A stretch of 64,000 bases of DNA, from contig JAFYMF010000057.1 in NCBI GenBank assembly GCA_017556745.1, positions 67,485-131,484 on the forward strand. The letters run 5' to 3'. This stretch comes from Clostridia bacterium (lineage in GTDB: Bacteria > Bacillota > Clostridia > Oscillospirales > CAG-272). Shown piece by piece: positions 1-9,069 of the stretch. Made by a program: the position numbers and the translations under genes. Every line of letters starts with the position of its first letter. Positions within the stretch are counted from its first letter, which is position 1. The notes under the pieces are model-generated. The model was not told the DNA's origin. It made no database searches and saw only the letters and a program-made list of their open reading frames with translations.

Positions 1-516
1 TTCACGTTTTATGGGAAGTCCCTCTACAACAGAGAAATCTTCATTTGCAGTAAAAATACGCTTGCTGCCCTTCATTCGATTTAAAATATACTCAGGGAGG
101 CGGTCAAGTGCCGTAGTACCGAATACAATGTCAACATAAGGATAACTTTGTCTGAGAAGATCTGCACGCTCAGGTCGTGAGGTCATACAACCGCATATTG
201 CTATTATAAGATCAGGGTTATTTGCTTTAAGGTGCTTATACTGACCTATAAGAGACAATGCTCTCTGTTCTGCATGCTCACGGATAGCACAGGTATTTAC
301 CACGATCAGATCCACACCGTCAGGTGAATCCGATACTACATACCCCATATCCTCAGCCATACCCTTTATCTTTTCACTGTCAGCTTCATTTTGCTGACAT
401 CCAAGTGTTAATACAAATGCTGCCGGTTGTTTTCCGCAGTTCTCTGTCTGCTTAATATTATATTCTTTTATACTGTTCACTGCCGCAAAATACGGCGTAC
501 TTATGCAGTTACTCAA
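1..516 (-). CDS. miaB: tRNA-2-methylthio-N6-dimethylallyladenosine synthase MiaB, N-terminal part (cut by window edge)
   Basis: Radical SAM methylthiotransferase that adds a methylthio group to i6A37 of tRNAs reading UNN codons. Only the first 172 codons, the N-terminal UPF0004 domain, are present; the radical SAM and TRAM domains lie outside the window. Visible motifs are TLGCQQNEADSE (first auxiliary-cluster cysteine), NTCAIREHAEQR (second cysteine) and ICGCM (third cysteine). CAIREHAEQR favours MiaB over MtaB. No ATG fits the start: TTG at 516 follows AAAGG by about 10 bases, and an in-frame GTG lies at 534. The gene has its own promoter just upstream. Confidence 0.9.
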   Translation of the reverse strand, partial: MSNCISTPYFAAVNSIKEYNIKQTENCGKQPAAFVLTLGCQQNEADSEKIKGMAEDMGYVVSDSPDGVDLIVVNTCAIREHAEQRALSLIGQYKHLKANNPDLIIAICGCMTSRPERADLLRQSYPYVDIVFGTTALDRLPEYILNRMKGSKRIFTANEDFSVVEGLPIKRE

Positions 517-556
517 AATCGATATACCTTTCACCGACGTTTTTATGTTTCTTATT

Positions 557-586
557 ATTATACACTATATTTCGACTTTCTGTCAA
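557..586 (-). promoter_or_regulatory. sigma-A promoter of miaB
   Basis: On the minus strand TTGACA (581-586) and TATAAT (557-562) are separated by 18 bases. Transcription would start near 550, about 35 bases before the miaB start. It lies just past the stop of the TVP38 gene, so miaB is probably transcribed independently of the upstream operon. Confidence 0.75.
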
Positions 587-602
587 GAAAAGTCTTGCAC
601 AG

Positions 603-1316
603 TTACTTATCGTTATCAATAATCTGAATAGTACACTGTTTATTCTGCCGCTTTGTCACAAAAATATTGTTTATCCATATTCCCGCAACACCTATAACTG
701 CCGTTGCGGCGAACACACACAGGGACAGAATTATATTTCCCTCTGCAAAATTCTCTCCAACATAAGTAGATGAAATTACCGATGGAATTCTTGAAAAAGT
801 ACAGATCACAAGAAATCTCAAGGTAGTTATGCCGGTACATGGAGCAAAATAAGTAAGCACATCTTTGGGAGTACCGGGAATAGCAAAAAGAATAAAAATA
901 AACAGATCACGACTTGTAGGATCGCGAAGAAACTTGAATTTACTGTATTTTTCAGAGTTCAGCATTTTCTCTATGTATTTATATCCAAGCTTTTTTGCAA
1001 CAAGAAATACCCCTGCAGATGCAACAAAAACACCAACAAGACATATTGCGAGTCCACCCCAAGTACCGTACATTACACCTGCAAGTATCTCGATCGGCTC
1101 ACCGGGAATAACCGCGAATATGACCTGAAGTATCTGAATAGCCAGCATTATAAGAATCCCCCAAATTCCAAAGGAACCAAGGAATTCACTGAAAGCGGTT
1201 CTGTTATTCTCATCACTGAGCTTCAGTACATATGGAAAAAGCCATACCGTAAACCCTGCAAACAGAAGAACTATTGCAGCAACAGCAAGTATTTTAAGTA
1301 TCTTCCCTTTTTTCAT
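603..1316 (-). CDS. TVP38/TMEM64 (DedA/VTT-domain) family membrane protein
   Basis: Integral membrane protein of 237 residues with several hydrophobic segments and the VTT-domain signature: PGEPIEILAG, a Gly-rich stretch, then GTPKDVLTYFAP. Members of this superfamily are implicated in lipid scrambling or envelope homeostasis; the substrate cannot be read from the sequence. ATG at 1316 is preferred, 7 bases after the apbE stop. An in-frame TTG at 1334 would give a 243-residue form overlapping apbE by 11 bases. It is the last gene of the his-eet-apbE transcription unit. Confidence 0.82.
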   Translation of the reverse strand: MKKGKILKILAVAAIVLLFAGFTVWLFPYVLKLSDENNRTAFSEFLGSFGIWGILIMLAIQILQVIFAVIPGEPIEILAGVMYGTWGGLAICLVGVFVASAGVFLVAKKLGYKYIEKMLNSEKYSKFKFLRDPTSRDLFIFILFAIPGTPKDVLTYFAPCTGITTLRFLVICTFSRIPSVISSTYVGENFAEGNIILSLCVFAATAVIGVAGIWINNIFVTKRQNKQCTIQIIDNDK

Positions 1317-1323
1317 ATCAATA

Positions 1324-2358
1324 TCAGTTCTCAAAATTCTTTATAACGTAATCATCGGAAGTAAGAATAAAATTATCAGAAAGCCCTTCTGTGATATATA
1401 TATCCTTATTTTCAGTTATAAATATTGCTTCAAAGTCGTATTTTTCACTAATATAAAGATCATATCCACCATCAAGGCCCAGTACAAACAAAGCGGTAGA
1501 CAGCGCATCCGCCTCCATACCGTTCTTACTTATAACTGCAACACTTACAAGACCGTTATTTACAGGATAACCGTTTGACAGATCAAAAATGTGATGATAT
1601 ATCTCACCATCTATTTCTTTAAATCGCTCATAAGAGCCTGAAACAGATACGAATCCGCTGTCAATAGAGATATTACCCACAACATCTGTTTGAACAAATG
1701 GGTCTCGAATAGCTATAGTGAATTTTTCTCCCCCCGGCTTAAGTCCGAAAACAGAAACATTGCCACCAAATGAAACAAGTCCATAGCCTAACTCTGTAGC
1801 AGAAAGATATTCGATCACTTTTTCACAAGCATATCCCTTTCCGATACTACCCAGATCTATCTTGGTATTGATATCTGATTTGACTATCTTGTTTTCCTCT
1901 ACCGTCAGCTTATCGTACCCGATATGAGAGAGGGCATCATTTATTTTTTCCTCGGTGGGAACCTCCGTTACCGCAGGATCGTTTATTGCCCACAGATCGA
2001 TAAGAGTCGCAACAGTAGGATCATATGCTCCATCTGTTATCTCTGCAATTTCTATAGCTTTGCTTATAGTATCGTAAAATACAACATCCGGATAGTAGAG
2101 CGCGTCTGTATCGCCGTTAAGGGCACTGCATTCACTGTCGGAAACCGTTCTTGACAGAATGTCTTCTATATTCTTTATTATCTTTTCGCATTTCGCCGCC
2201 GCAGAATTCACATCAGCTGACGTGCCATAGAGCCGCAGGGTTATGACAGTATCCATGGCATATATATTCTTCTCCCTTAGTTTTTGCTGATCTGCGCAAG
2301 ACGTAACACTTATCAACAATATTGAGAAAAAAAGAATAAATGAAACAATTTTTTTCAT
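1324..2358 (-). CDS. apbE: FAD:protein FMN transferase (ApbE), lipoprotein
   Basis: Transfers FMN from FAD to a Thr or Ser of extracytosolic flavoproteins. The 344-residue protein starts with a lipoprotein signal peptide whose lipobox ends LISVTSC, so it should be anchored outside the membrane. ApbE landmarks are present in order: MDTVITLRLYG near residue 35, DGAYDPTVATLIDLW near residue 105, DLGSIGKGYACE near residue 170, and VSVSGSYER plus HHIFDLSNGYPV, the metal- and flavin-binding part, near 235-265. The gene sits 2 bases after the Gx transporter gene and two genes after a NusG-domain-II protein. That set matches the flavinylation part of extracytosolic electron-transfer loci. No FMN-acceptor protein (PplA- or RnfG-like) is visible here. 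Confidence 0.93.
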   Translation of the reverse strand: MKKIVSFILFFSILLISVTSCADQQKLREKNIYAMDTVITLRLYGTSADVNSAAAKCEKIIKNIEDILSRTVSDSECSALNGDTDALYYPDVVFYDTISKAIEIAEITDGAYDPTVATLIDLWAINDPAVTEVPTEEKINDALSHIGYDKLTVEENKIVKSDINTKIDLGSIGKGYACEKVIEYLSATELGYGLVSFGGNVSVFGLKPGGEKFTIAIRDPFVQTDVVGNISIDSGFVSVSGSYERFKEIDGEIYHHIFDLSNGYPVNNGLVSVAVISKNGMEADALSTALFVLGLDGGYDLYISEKYDFEAIFITENKDIYITEGLSDNFILTSDDYVIKNFEN

Positions 2359-2360
2359 AT

Positions 2361-2912
2361 TCAGATAATTTCCTTTACTTTTTTACCGCTTCTTCCAATG
2401 AGAGATATGGTAGTTTCGGATATAATTCCTGTTATCGCACCGCAGGGGACTGAAAAGATCAGAAGGATCGGCAGATACATAAATATGGTTATCTCATTCA
2501 TTATAAGTGATGCCGCAAATATCTGACCAATATTATGAGCCGCCGCAGAAAGCACCGAAATTCCGATAAGTCCGATACTCCTTCTGTATAGCCGACCCAA
2601 AAGCAAAAGAACCAAGAACGACAGAATGCCGCCAAACAACGAAAAAATAAATGATGTAACACTTCCAAAGAGCAAGGATGATACAAATATTCTGACAAAA
2701 GATATCGAGGCGGCATAATATACACCAAGAGAAAAATAAGCAACGGCAACGAGGATATTTGCAAGTCCAAGCTTTAAGCCCGGCACACCGATAAGCTGTC
2801 CCAACGGGATAAAACTCTCAAGATATGAAAGTATCATTGCCGCCGCGGCAAAAATACCTGAATAAGCTATTCTGTGTGTCCGTGAGTGGATTTTAGCCGA
2901 CGATAAAATCAT
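2361..2912 (-). CDS. Gx transporter family protein (EetB-like; formerly 'heptaprenyl diphosphate synthase component I')
   Basis: Membrane protein of 183 residues with about five hydrophobic helices and the PF07456-type motif LGQLIGVPGLKLGLANI. The old name component I of heptaprenyl diphosphate synthase is probably misleading for this multi-spanning family. It is placed with flavin-based extracellular electron-transfer loci as EetB. ATG at 2912 is chosen because GGGGAGG lies 8 bases upstream; a GTG at 2930 would put that ribosome site inside the gene. The start overlaps the end of the NusG-II gene by 20 bases, indicating translational coupling. Confidence 0.8.
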   Translation of the reverse strand: MILSSAKIHSRTHRIAYSGIFAAAAMILSYLESFIPLGQLIGVPGLKLGLANILVAVAYFSLGVYYAASISFVRIFVSSLLFGSVTSFIFSLFGGILSFLVLLLLGRLYRRSIGLIGISVLSAAAHNIGQIFAASLIMNEITIFMYLPILLIFSVPCGAITGIISETTISLIGRSGKKVKEII

Positions 2913-3303
2913 TCTGCATATCCTCCCCACGAGAAACTATTTTTATCTTTATTTTTGCCGGCACACAAACCAATGTTTCCCTTGAATTTCTGATTTTTCC
3001 CATTGCAATGCAGTGACGGTTATTACATGTAGACTCAGACACAGATACGCTGCCGTCATTTACAGTAACCACAAGTTTATGTCCGTTTGAGGATACGACA
3101 TCATAAACACAATCACGTCTAATATCGTATTCTGCCACTATTTTACTACCGCCTTCAACAACAATTACACGGACTCCACTTCCATTTGAGACTAAAAAAA
3201 ACAAAAACCAGACAAAAAAAGACAACAGAAGAACACCGGCGACGGAAATTACGTCGCCGATATAAAGCCCAGTCTTTTTTTGTCCGGTTCTCTTTGTACT
3301 CAT
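2893..3303 (-). CDS. NusG domain II-containing protein (EetA-like)
   Basis: A 136-residue protein with one N-terminal transmembrane helix (about 14-38) and an extracytosolic NusG-II beta-barrel fold. Family features are RVIVVEGGS, then VVVTVNDGS-type strands, CNNRHCIAMGKI and VCVPAKIKIKI. The CNNRHC pair of cysteines on the outer face is typical of the family and may have a redox or structural role. In Listeria-type electron-transfer loci the equivalent protein is EetA, always next to EetB as here. It starts one base after the hisE stop, so it appears to be translated from the same messenger as the his genes. Confidence 0.8.
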   Translation of the reverse strand: MSTKRTGQKKTGLYIGDVISVAGVLLLSFFVWFLFFLVSNGSGVRVIVVEGGSKIVAEYDIRRDCVYDVVSSNGHKLVVTVNDGSVSVSESTCNNRHCIAMGKIRNSRETLVCVPAKIKIKIVSRGEDMQNDFIVG

Positions 3304-3304
3304 A

Positions 3305-3634
3305 TCAGGTATTACGGTCGGTCTGCTTAAACTTTTTAAGATTACCTATCTTCTGAGCACGAGCATCAAGCTCAGCAATAACATCATCAAGAGGTACTCC
3401 GCACTCTACCATCATAACAACAAGATGATATGCAAGATCGGAAATCTCACCGACAAGTAACTCTTTATCACCGTTCTTTGCGGCAATGATCGTCTCAGCG
3501 GCCTCTTCACCGACTTTTTTGAGTATCTTATCTATTCCCGCATCAAAAAGATATGCAGTATATGAGCCCTCCTGGGGCTCAGCTTTTCTTGATACTGCAA
3601 CCTCATAAAGAGATTTAAGGGGACTTTTTTCCAT
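3305..3634 (-). CDS. hisE: Phosphoribosyl-ATP pyrophosphatase
   Basis: Second step of histidine synthesis: hydrolyses phosphoribosyl-ATP to phosphoribosyl-AMP and pyrophosphate. The 109-residue MazG-like all-helical protein carries KKVGEEAAETIIAAKNGD, then EISDLAYHLVVMMVECGV, the family's acidic metal-binding motifs. ATG at 3634 has GGAGGAG just upstream; a longer reading to 3688 would overlap hisI and has no ribosome site. Two bases separate it from hisI. HisI and HisE are separate proteins here, not the HisIE fusion found in many bacteria. Confidence 0.95.
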   Translation of the reverse strand: MEKSPLKSLYEVAVSRKAEPQEGSYTAYLFDAGIDKILKKVGEEAAETIIAAKNGDKELLVGEISDLAYHLVVMMVECGVPLDDVIAELDARAQKIGNLKKFKQTDRNT

Positions 3635-3636
3635 TT

Positions 3637-3960
3637 TTACTCCTCCGTTATATTTCTGTAAAAACAACTTCTGTTTCCTGTATGGCAAGCGGCACCTATC
3701 TGATCAACCTTAATGAGCAAAGTGTCCTCGTCACAATCGTAATAAATATTCTTGACTAACTGAAAATGTCCGGATGTCTCACCTTTATTCCAAAGCTTCT
3801 GCCTTGATCGACTGTAAAACCAGGTTTTTCCACTCTCCAGTGTCAAACGAAGAGATTCCTCATTCATATATCCGAGCATAAGTACATCGCCATTCTCATT
3901 ATCCTGAATTATAGCGGGAATAAGCTCGCTTTTCTTAAAAAAAATCGAAAGATCTTTCAT
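3637..3960 (-). CDS. hisI: Phosphoribosyl-AMP cyclohydrolase
   Basis: Third step of histidine synthesis: opens the purine ring of phosphoribosyl-AMP. The protein has 107 residues, normal for stand-alone HisI. Visible motifs are [29 protein letters not shown], and the zinc-binding set DCDEDTLL with CHTGNRSC at the end. It lies 13 bases after hisF and 2 bases before hisE. Confidence 0.96.
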   Translation of the reverse strand: MKDLSIFFKKSELIPAIIQDNENGDVLMLGYMNEESLRLTLESGKTWFYSRSRQKLWNKGETSGHFQLVKNIYYDCDEDTLLIKVDQIGAACHTGNRSCFYRNITEE

Positions 3961-3973
3961 ATTAACACCGCCG

Positions 3974-4732
3974 TTAGATTCTCACATTTATATTTTCTTG
4001 TCTGAGATATTCCTTAAGATCAGGAATTTCAAGCTCACGGTAGTGAAACAGTGTAGCCGCAAGAGCCGCAGATGCTTCACTCTTCGTAAAGATATCTTTG
4101 AAATGTTCTTTACTTCCTCCGCCGCCCGACGCAATAACCGGAATATTTAAGAGTGATGCAACCTTTGATGTTATCTCTATATCAAATCCGCTCTTTGTGC
4201 CGTCTGTATCCATAGAGGTAAGAAGTATTTCTCCTGCACCAAGCTCCTCTGCCTCGCAGGCCCACTCGATCACGTCAATACCGGTATCGATACGCCCACC
4301 GTTGATATATACGGAAAAACCTCCGTCACCGCGTCTCTTTGCATCAATAGCGAGAACAACGCACTGACTGCCAAATTTATCTGCCGCCTCGGAAATAAGA
4401 TACTTATTCTTTACCGCCGCAGAGTTCACACTTACCTTGTCTGCTCCTGCTCTGAGTATTTTCTTAAAATCATCGATGGTTCTTATTCCTCCACCGACAG
4501 TGAGGGGCATAAATACCTCACGCGAAGTTCTTTCAACAACGTCGACTATAGTGTCTCTATTTTCATGGGATGCGGTAATATCAAGAAATACAAGTTCATC
4601 AGCACCTTTTGTGTTATAAAGCTTTGCTATCTCGATAGGATCTCCCGCATCTCTCAAATTTACAAAATTTGTTCCTTTTACTACCCTTCCGTCTTTTACG
4701 TCAAGGCAAGGAATGATTCTCTTGGTTATCAT
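3974..4732 (-). CDS. hisF: Imidazole glycerol phosphate synthase, cyclase subunit
   Basis: TIM-barrel subunit that uses ammonia delivered by HisH to turn PRFAR into imidazole glycerol phosphate and AICAR. At 252 residues it is the usual size. Catalytic Asp residues lie in the N-terminal [16 protein letters not shown] and in [15 protein letters not shown] near residue 175. Phosphate-binding loops VGGGIR and IASGGGGS are intact. It follows hisA by 18 bases in the his operon, and its glutaminase partner HisH is encoded two genes upstream. Confidence 0.97.
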   Translation of the reverse strand: MITKRIIPCLDVKDGRVVKGTNFVNLRDAGDPIEIAKLYNTKGADELVFLDITASHENRDTIVDVVERTSREVFMPLTVGGGIRTIDDFKKILRAGADKVSVNSAAVKNKYLISEAADKFGSQCVVLAIDAKRRGDGGFSVYINGGRIDTGIDVIEWACEAEELGAGEILLTSMDTDGTKSGFDIEITSKVASLLNIPVIASGGGGSKEHFKDIFTKSEASAALAATLFHYRELEIPDLKEYLRQENINVRI

Positions 4733-4750
4733 TTTTGTTTTCCTTTGGAT

Positions 4751-5467
4751 TTATTCTGCGGCAACTCGTATAGCCTCTTTAAGATCAAGAGTACCGCTGT
4801 ATATGGATTTTCCGCAGATAGCGGCGTATACCCCCATCTTGGTAAGTCTTTCAATGTGAGCTATATCTCTTATACCGCCACTGGCAGTTATCTTTACATT
4901 AACGGTTTCTTTAAGAATTCCAAGCTGTTCGAAATTAGGCTCTGTAAGAGTACCGTCCTTATCAATATCAGTAAAAATAATGTTATCAACTCCGATATCT
5001 TCCATTACCTTAGCAAAATCGGTGTATTTTACTTCAGAACTGTTAGTCCAGCCGTCAACACATACAAAGCCATTCTTTGCATCAATTCCGACAGCAATCT
5101 TGTTTCCGTATTTTTTTACCGCCGCGCGAACAAAATCAGGATCACGAAGTGCTGAAGTACCAAGGATTATGCGGCTGATACCGCCATCTATATATCTGTC
5201 AACAGTATCCATATTACGAATACCGCCACCTATCTCAACCGGAACATTTACAGTTTTTGCTATCTTTGAAATAAGATCAAGATTCTCAGGCTCGCCCGAT
5301 TTTGCTCCGTTAAGATCTACTGTATGGATCATCTCTGCTCCGTTTGATTCAAAGTTGAGAGCAGTTTTTACTGCGTCCTCAGCAACTCTCGATGCGCTTC
5401 CGTACTCACCCTTTACAAGTCGGACACACTGACCGCCGAGAATATCTATTGCAGGTAAAATAAGCAT
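4751..5467 (-). CDS. hisA: 1-(5-phosphoribosyl)-5-[(5-phosphoribosylamino)methylideneamino]imidazole-4-carboxamide isomerase
   Basis: Amadori isomerase converting ProFAR to PRFAR. It is a 238-residue TIM barrel related to HisF. The N-terminal catalytic Asp lies in LPAIDILGGQCVRLVKGEYG, the second in FTDIDKDGTLTEPN near residue 168, and the phosphate loops are VEIGGGIR and ITASGGIRD. The gene lies between hisH and hisF with spacings of 18 bases on each side. Nothing suggests the dual HisA/TrpF enzyme PriA, which is mainly an actinobacterial solution. Confidence 0.96.
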   Translation of the reverse strand: MLILPAIDILGGQCVRLVKGEYGSASRVAEDAVKTALNFESNGAEMIHTVDLNGAKSGEPENLDLISKIAKTVNVPVEIGGGIRNMDTVDRYIDGGISRIILGTSALRDPDFVRAAVKKYGNKIAVGIDAKNGFVCVDGWTNSSEVKYTDFAKVMEDIGVDNIIFTDIDKDGTLTEPNFEQLGILKETVNVKITASGGIRDIAHIERLTKMGVYAAICGKSIYSGTLDLKEAIRVAAE

Positions 5468-5485
5468 TTTTATAACCTTTCTGCG

Positions 5486-6109
5486 TTATATAATCTCAGC
5501 AAAAGCTGATATCATACGTAAGCCTGTTTTTTCACTTTTTTCGGGGTGGAACTGGGTACCGAATACATTGCCGCGTCCAACTGCAGCGCATACCTCTTCG
5601 CCATAATCACTTACCGCGATTATATCATCTCTGCTGTCCGGCAATGCCTTGAAGGAATGAACGAAATAAACAAAAGGAACATCGGACTGTCCTTTCATAA
5701 TAGGAGAGTCTGGATTTAATATCTCAAGGGAATTCCAACCCATATGAGGAATCTTATACTCTCTGCTCTTTTCACAAGCAGTGAGCTTAATGACCTTACC
5801 CGGAATAAGTCCGAGACCCTTACACTCACGCACCTCGCTACTGCTGTCAAAAAGCAACTGCATACCGAGACATATACCAAGTAAAGGCTTTTCCTTTACA
5901 TATTCCTTGATAAACAAATCAAGACCTGTGCTTTCAAGACAAGTCATAGCATCCGGAAATGCACCAACTCCGGGAAGAATGAGTCCATCAGCCTCACTTA
6001 GTTTATCTGCATCACCTGAACAAAATGCATTTATTCCGAGAAACTTACAAGCATTAAGAACACTGTGAAGATTTCCCATTCCGTAATCTATTATTCCTAT
6101 AGTTTTCAT
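5486..6109 (-). CDS. hisH: Imidazole glycerol phosphate synthase, glutamine amidotransferase subunit
   Basis: Class I glutaminase that supplies ammonia to HisF. The 207-residue protein has the nucleophile elbow LLGICLGMQLLF near residue 80 and the His-Glu pair in GTQFHPEKSEKTG near residue 187. The start codon overlaps the hisB stop by one base (TAATG), so the two should be translationally coupled. Confidence 0.96.
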   Translation of the reverse strand: MKTIGIIDYGMGNLHSVLNACKFLGINAFCSGDADKLSEADGLILPGVGAFPDAMTCLESTGLDLFIKEYVKEKPLLGICLGMQLLFDSSSEVRECKGLGLIPGKVIKLTACEKSREYKIPHMGWNSLEILNPDSPIMKGQSDVPFVYFVHSFKALPDSRDDIIAVSDYGEEVCAAVGRGNVFGTQFHPEKSEKTGLRMISAFAEII

Positions 6110-6690
6110 TAAAGGCTCCCTTTTGCTGAAAGAATTGCTCCGCCGGTCTCAGCAAGAGACGCAGATATTGCTCTTGCCACTGCTTTAAATATTGCCTCGA
6201 TCTTATGATGATCGTTAGCACCGTACATGAGATTTACATGAAGAGTAGCACCCATATTAAATGCAAGAGCACGGAAGAATTCGACTGTAAGCTGTGTATC
6301 GTATTCTCCAACAAGAGGTGATGTAAAATCAGCATTGAACACAAGGAACGGTCTGCCGCAGAAATCAATAACAGCAAGAGCAAGACTCTCATCCATAGGA
6401 ACATAAGACTGACCAAATCTCGCAATTCCCTTTTTGTCTCCGGCTATCTCAGCAAGTACCTTTCCGAGCACTATGCCTACATCTTCAACAGTGTGATGAG
6501 AATCCACAAAAAGATCACCCGTCATGTCAAGTTCCATCTCAAAACCACCGTGAACACAGAAGGAATTGAGCATGTGGTCGAAAAATCCGATACCTGTGCT
6601 TCCCTTCAGTGAACCGGCCTTGCTTTCGGTTCTGAGTGTCATTTTTATTTGTGTTTCCTTAGTATTTCTTTCAATAAATGCTTCTCTCAT
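6109..6690 (-). CDS. hisB: Imidazoleglycerol-phosphate dehydratase
   Basis: Manganese enzyme that dehydrates imidazole glycerol phosphate to imidazole acetol phosphate. At 193 residues it is the monofunctional dehydratase, without the histidinol-phosphatase domain of the enteric fusion. The metal-binding repeats are GFFDHMLNSF, DSHHTVEDVGIVLG and GANDHHKIEAIFKA. A separate histidinol-phosphate phosphatase gene is not seen in this window, so that step must be encoded elsewhere. Confidence 0.97.
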   Translation of the reverse strand: MREAFIERNTKETQIKMTLRTESKAGSLKGSTGIGFFDHMLNSFCVHGGFEMELDMTGDLFVDSHHTVEDVGIVLGKVLAEIAGDKKGIARFGQSYVPMDESLALAVIDFCGRPFLVFNADFTSPLVGEYDTQLTVEFFRALAFNMGATLHVNLMYGANDHHKIEAIFKAVARAISASLAETGGAILSAKGSL

Positions 6691-6713
6691 TTATATTCTC
6701 CTTAAACACATCG

Positions 6714-7787
6714 TTAACGAACACTGAACACAGAGGCAAATGCCTCTTCAAGCAGATCAAGTACACGATCTGTTTCCTCAGAATATGAAGCTGCTATTCT
6801 GAGAAATTCACCCATAAGGCGAATTTTCACAGATCTCTCAATGAGATACGAGTATATGGCCTTGCTCTTATCACCGATGTGCGCCAAAACAAAATTAGTA
6901 TCACTGGGATAAACCTTAAAAGAATATTTTTCTGCAAGCTCACGAAGCTTTGTCTCTACCTTGATACGTTCTGCTATCATGACTGCAGTATTGTTCTTTA
7001 TTTCGTCAACATGACCGAGAACAGCTGTCGCAACAGCTTGTGTGGCGGAGTTAACGTTATATGGGCTCTTTACCTTTTTTATCGCTGTTATAAGCTCACG
7101 GTTACCAATCGCAAAACCGCACCGCATAGCAGCAAGTCCGTAAGCTTTTGACAGAGTCTTAAGTACGATAAGATTTTCTCTCCCACTGTATTCGGAAAGG
7201 ACGGAAGCATCCTTGGTACAAAACTCCATGTAGGCCTCGTCTACGACCACAAGAGTATCAACCGAATCTATAAACTTATCTATCGTCTCTTTGTCATAAG
7301 CTCGACCGGTAGGGTTACAGGGATTAGAGAAAATAACCAGTTTTATCCCCTCTTCAGCTACAACACGGCTTATATCATCAAAATCAACAGAAAAATCACT
7401 ATGCTTTTCATATCTGACTACATCTGCTCCGCTGATCTTAGCATAGAACTCATACATAGAAAAGTCAGGAAGCACAACAAGCACCTTATCCCCCGGGGAA
7501 AGGAATGTAGCTGTTATAACAGAGATCAGCTCGTCTGAACCGTTGCCGGCAACGACACAATCAGATTCAATGCCGTAGATTTTGGCATATGCTTCTTTAA
7601 GCAGAGATGCCTCCGAATCGGGATAGCGGTTAAATGCAACACCGGAAAATGCCTTCTCCATATCCTTTTTCATTTTCTCTGACGGAAGAAAAGGACTTTC
7701 ATTTGCATCAACGCGGATATCATATTTCCCATTGTCGGGGATGTATTCATCAAGTTTTGCAACTTTTTCGGGTATATACTTATTCAT
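6714..7787 (-). CDS. hisC: Histidinol-phosphate aminotransferase
   Basis: PLP-dependent class I/II aminotransferase making histidinol phosphate from imidazole acetol phosphate and glutamate. The 357-residue protein has VDANESPFLPS at the N-terminus, GNGSDELI (phosphate contact), FSNPCNPTGRAYD, VVDEAYMEF and the PLP-lysine region VLKTLSKAYGLAAMRCGFAIG. It overlaps the end of hisD by 8 bases. Confidence 0.96.
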   Translation of the reverse strand: MNKYIPEKVAKLDEYIPDNGKYDIRVDANESPFLPSEKMKKDMEKAFSGVAFNRYPDSEASLLKEAYAKIYGIESDCVVAGNGSDELISVITATFLSPGDKVLVVLPDFSMYEFYAKISGADVVRYEKHSDFSVDFDDISRVVAEEGIKLVIFSNPCNPTGRAYDKETIDKFIDSVDTLVVVDEAYMEFCTKDASVLSEYSGRENLIVLKTLSKAYGLAAMRCGFAIGNRELITAIKKVKSPYNVNSATQAVATAVLGHVDEIKNNTAVMIAERIKVETKLRELAEKYSFKVYPSDTNFVLAHIGDKSKAIYSYLIERSVKIRLMGEFLRIAASYSEETDRVLDLLEEAFASVFSVR

Positions 7788-9060
7788 CTTTAAACCTTAT
7801 TCTGACTGAATTTGCATGTGCACCAAGCCCCTCCGACTCAGCAAAACGGATAACATCATCTTTTACTGACATAAGGGCATCTCTCGAATAACAAAGGAAC
7901 TGAGACTTCTTAACGAACGTATCAACTGACAGGGGAGATGCAAATCTTGCCGTACCGTTAGTGGGAAGAACGTGGTTAGGACCTGCAAAATAATCACCGA
8001 GAGGCTCGGGAGTATACTCACCAAGGAATACAGATCCGGCATTTTTAACGCTTTCAAGAACATCAAGGGGATCAGCTACCGCAAGTTCAAGATGCTCGGG
8101 AGCAACCTCATTTGAAAATTCAATACATCCCGCTACAGAATCAAGAAGCACTGCCGATCCGTAATTATCAACAGAAGCACCTGCTATCTCGGTACGAGGA
8201 AGCAGAGCAAGCTGCTTCTCAAGTTCAATCTGAACGTTATCGATAAGCTCCTTGCTGTCGGTAACAAGAATGGATGCTGCCATTTTATCGTGCTCAGCCT
8301 GAGACAGAAGATCTGCCGCAACGAATGCGGGGTCTGCTGTACTGTCCGCAACGATGAGTATCTCACTTGGGCCGGCGATCATATCTATATCCACCGCGCC
8401 GAACACCAATTTTTTCGCCATAGCGACAAAAATATTTCCTGGGCCAACTATCTTATCAACTCTCGGAATGCTCTCTGTACCGTAAGCAAGGGCCGCTACA
8501 GCCTGCGCTCCACCAACTGTAAGTATTTTATCAACGCCGGCTACCTTTGCCGCGTATATTACGGCAGGATTTATTCCTCCTGCCTTGGGGGGAGTAACCA
8601 TTACGATTTCTCCGACACCGGCTGTTCTTGCAGGAATAGCATTCATAAGAACTGATGAAGGATATGCAGCAGTTCCACCGGGAACATATATACCAACTCT
8701 CTTAAGAGGGATTATACGTTCTCCCATGAGCTTTCCGTCACTGCTTATACTATTACCCTGTCTCTTCTGCATTGCGGAAAATGCCGCAATATTCTCCGCG
8801 GAACGCTCTATAGTCTTTCTAAGCTCGTCCGGTACAAGAGCAATATACTTTTCCTGCTCCTCACGGGAGAGATAAAAATCATCGGGTTTTACACCGTCAA
8901 ATTTTTCTGTGTAGCGTTTTACTGCCTCATCGCCGTTCTTACGGACGTCATCAAGAATAGCAGAAACACTGTTCATTATTTCGGGAGATATATTCTCTGC
9001 GCGGTCTCGAAGCTTCATAAGAAGCTCGGTGGCATTCTCCTTCGTATATACTTTAAGCAT
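7780..9060 (-). CDS. hisD: Histidinol dehydrogenase
   Basis: Zinc enzyme that oxidises histidinol twice with NAD to histidine, the last step of the pathway. The length of 426 residues is standard. Recognisable segments are PLKRVGIYVPGGTAAYPSSVLMNAIPA, the Q-A-V-A-ALAYGT block, KIVGPGNIFVAMAKKLV, AGPSEILIVAD, LLSQAEHDKMA (zinc ligands) and NEVAPEHLEL. It lies 9 bases after hisG. Confidence 0.97.
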   Translation of the reverse strand: MLKVYTKENATELLMKLRDRAENISPEIMNSVSAILDDVRKNGDEAVKRYTEKFDGVKPDDFYLSREEQEKYIALVPDELRKTIERSAENIAAFSAMQKRQGNSISSDGKLMGERIIPLKRVGIYVPGGTAAYPSSVLMNAIPARTAGVGEIVMVTPPKAGGINPAVIYAAKVAGVDKILTVGGAQAVAALAYGTESIPRVDKIVGPGNIFVAMAKKLVFGAVDIDMIAGPSEILIVADSTADPAFVAADLLSQAEHDKMAASILVTDSKELIDNVQIELEKQLALLPRTEIAGASVDNYGSAVLLDSVAGCIEFSNEVAPEHLELAVADPLDVLESVKNAGSVFLGEYTPEPLGDYFAGPNHVLPTNGTARFASPLSVDTFVKKSQFLCYSRDALMSVKDDVIRFAESEGLGAHANSVRIRFKDE

Positions 9061-9069
9061 TTTATTTTC

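Noticed and set aside
1332-1334. TTG at 1334 as start of the TVP38 gene
   Set aside because: An ATG six codons downstream has a better spaced GAGA element and avoids overlap with apbE, so the shorter form is reported.
2361-2912. Heptaprenyl diphosphate synthase subunit I
   Set aside because: That older label fits poorly: the protein is a multi-spanning membrane protein next to NusG-II and ApbE genes, so the Gx transporter/EetB reading is preferred.
4565-5155. Long plus-strand open frame opposite hisF and hisA
   Set aside because: Antisense shadow of two clear his genes, with no ribosome site and no recognisable domain.
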